DNA from: Desulfuromonadaceae bacterium
GTDB lineage: Bacteria; Desulfobacterota; Desulfuromonadia; Desulfuromonadales; Desulfuromonadaceae
Length of the DNA stretch: 5,851 nt
Assembly: GCA_027065245.1 (NCBI GenBank)
Contig: JAMOOS010000332.1
Span: 1-5,851 of the forward strand
Direction: 5' to 3'
Shown here: positions 5,431-5,851 of the stretch, piece by piece
Numbering within the stretch: position 1 is the first letter of the stretch
How the letters are laid out: each line of letters begins with the position of its first letter
The notes under the pieces: generated by a model
The model's database searches: none
Told to the model about the DNA's origin: nothing
What the model saw: only the letters and a program-made list of their open reading frames with translations
Program-made: the position numbers and the translations under genes

Positions 5431-5851
5431 CACCTGCCTCCGTCTGCTCCGTTCTGGTAAGCATGCACCACCTGCAGCATCCGCTCCAGCACCTGCTCAA
5501 TACTCAACGCCGTGGCGTCGATCTCAATGGCATCGTCAGCCTTTACCAGCGGCGCGCACTCGCGCCCGCTGTCGGCGGCATCGCGGCGGCGGATGGCAGC
5601 GATGGTTTCATCAAGCTTGACCGGCATCCCCTTGGCCACCAGCTCTTCGTATCGCCGCCGACCGCGCGCCTCGGCACTGGCGTTGAGATAGAATTTTACC
5701 TGAGCATCGGGAAACACCACGCTGCCGACATCACGCCCCTCCAGCACCACGCCGCCAGCGGCACCCAGACGGCGCTGCAAATGCAGCATGGCCTGGCGCA
5801 CCGCCGGTGATGATGCCACCTTTGATGCCAGCATACTCATCTGCGGTGTAC
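5430..5851 (-). CDS. cmk: Cytidylate kinase, C-terminal part (5' end outside the window)
   Basis: Cmk phosphorylates CMP and dCMP with ATP in pyrimidine nucleotide recycling. About 140 residues are present and the frame is open to the window edge. The N-terminal P-loop, about 85-90 residues including the nucleotide-binding glycine motif, is therefore missing from view rather than deleted. The visible part contains VASSPAVRQAML, then VLEGRDVGSVVFPDAQVKFY, a close match to the GRD.GTVVFPDA signature of the family. Next come ARGRRRYEEL (lid-region arginines), the IRRRDAADSGR segment and DATALSIEQVLERML. All of these are conserved in E. coli and Bacillus Cmk. An ATG at 5840 is internal, because upstream codons (TPQ) continue the family alignment. 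The stop TGA shares a base with the ispH start. Adjacency to rpsA-type genes is the usual bacterial arrangement. Confidence 0.95.
   Translation of the reverse strand, partial: TPQMSMLASKVASSPAVRQAMLHLQRRLGAAGGVVLEGRDVGSVVFPDAQVKFYLNASAEARGRRRYEELVAKGMPVKLDETIAAIRRRDAADSGRECAPLVKADDAIEIDATALSIEQVLERMLQVVHAYQNGADGGR
5437..5441 (-). promoter_or_regulatory. ispH Shine-Dalgarno inside the cmk 3' end
   Basis: GGAGG on the minus strand lies 6 bases before the ATG at 5430 and 3 bases before the alternative GTG at 5433. The spacing decides for the ATG start. The site lies inside the last codons of cmk, so ispH needs no intergenic leader of its own. Confidence 0.7.

Noticed and set aside
4570..5460. 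296-codon open frame on the plus strand across ispH
   Set aside because: It is antisense to ispH, whose cluster cysteines and pocket residues are all intact. The frame gives a His/Arg-rich protein with no recognisable family and no clear ribosome-binding site.
1..5851. Search for a novel mobile, defence or biosynthetic system
   Set aside because: All coding space is accounted for by recognisable housekeeping genes on one strand; there are no direct repeat arrays, integrase, transposase or compositional break that I can see.

Overview
This window looks like an ordinary housekeeping segment of a bacterial chromosome. Eight genes all lie on the minus strand, so transcription runs from high to low coordinates. 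In transcription order they are: cmk (3' part only), ispH, rpsA, sppA, ihfB, a hotdog-fold thioesterase, an RluA-family pseudouridine synthase, and the first 44 codons of lgt. Almost every base is coding. The two gaps worth noting are the 100-base rpsA leader and the 69-base rpsA-sppA interval. I see no tRNA or rRNA gene, insertion sequence, CRISPR array or phage-like gene.

The base composition is moderate to slightly GC-rich, and the proteins look Gram-negative: IHF beta, a six-domain ribosomal protein S1 and Lgt. The core order cmk-rpsA-ihfB is also the E. coli order. The version with ispH between cmk and rpsA, and sppA between rpsA and ihfB, is what I remember from Desulfuromonadales/Geobacter-type bacteria (former Deltaproteobacteria). 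That assignment is an inference from gene order and protein character and was not tested by a search.

Layout: 5851-5430 holds the C-terminal part of cytidylate kinase (CMP/dCMP phosphorylation). Its stop codon overlaps the start of ispH (last step of the MEP isoprenoid pathway, 5430-4591). Next comes a 100-base leader with a U-rich tract, two GC-rich hairpins and a Shine-Dalgarno sequence, then rpsA (4489-2744). A strong rho-independent terminator (2726-2691) follows rpsA directly. After it is a tightly packed set: sppA (membrane-bound serine/lysine peptidase), ihfB (nucleoid DNA-bending protein), the thioesterase, the pseudouridine synthase and lgt (lipoprotein lipidation). At the sppA-ihfB and ihfB-thioesterase junctions the stop codon is part of the next gene's Shine-Dalgarno sequence, and the last two genes overlap by 23 bases. 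This points to one co-translated unit.

The genes do not form a single pathway. The upstream part groups nucleotide, isoprenoid and translation functions. The downstream part groups envelope (sppA, lgt), nucleoid (ihfB) and RNA-modification functions. I found no evidence of a novel system. The most interesting points are the structured rpsA leader, the terminator placed only 16 bases ahead of the likely sppA start, and unusual motif residues in the pseudouridine synthase.
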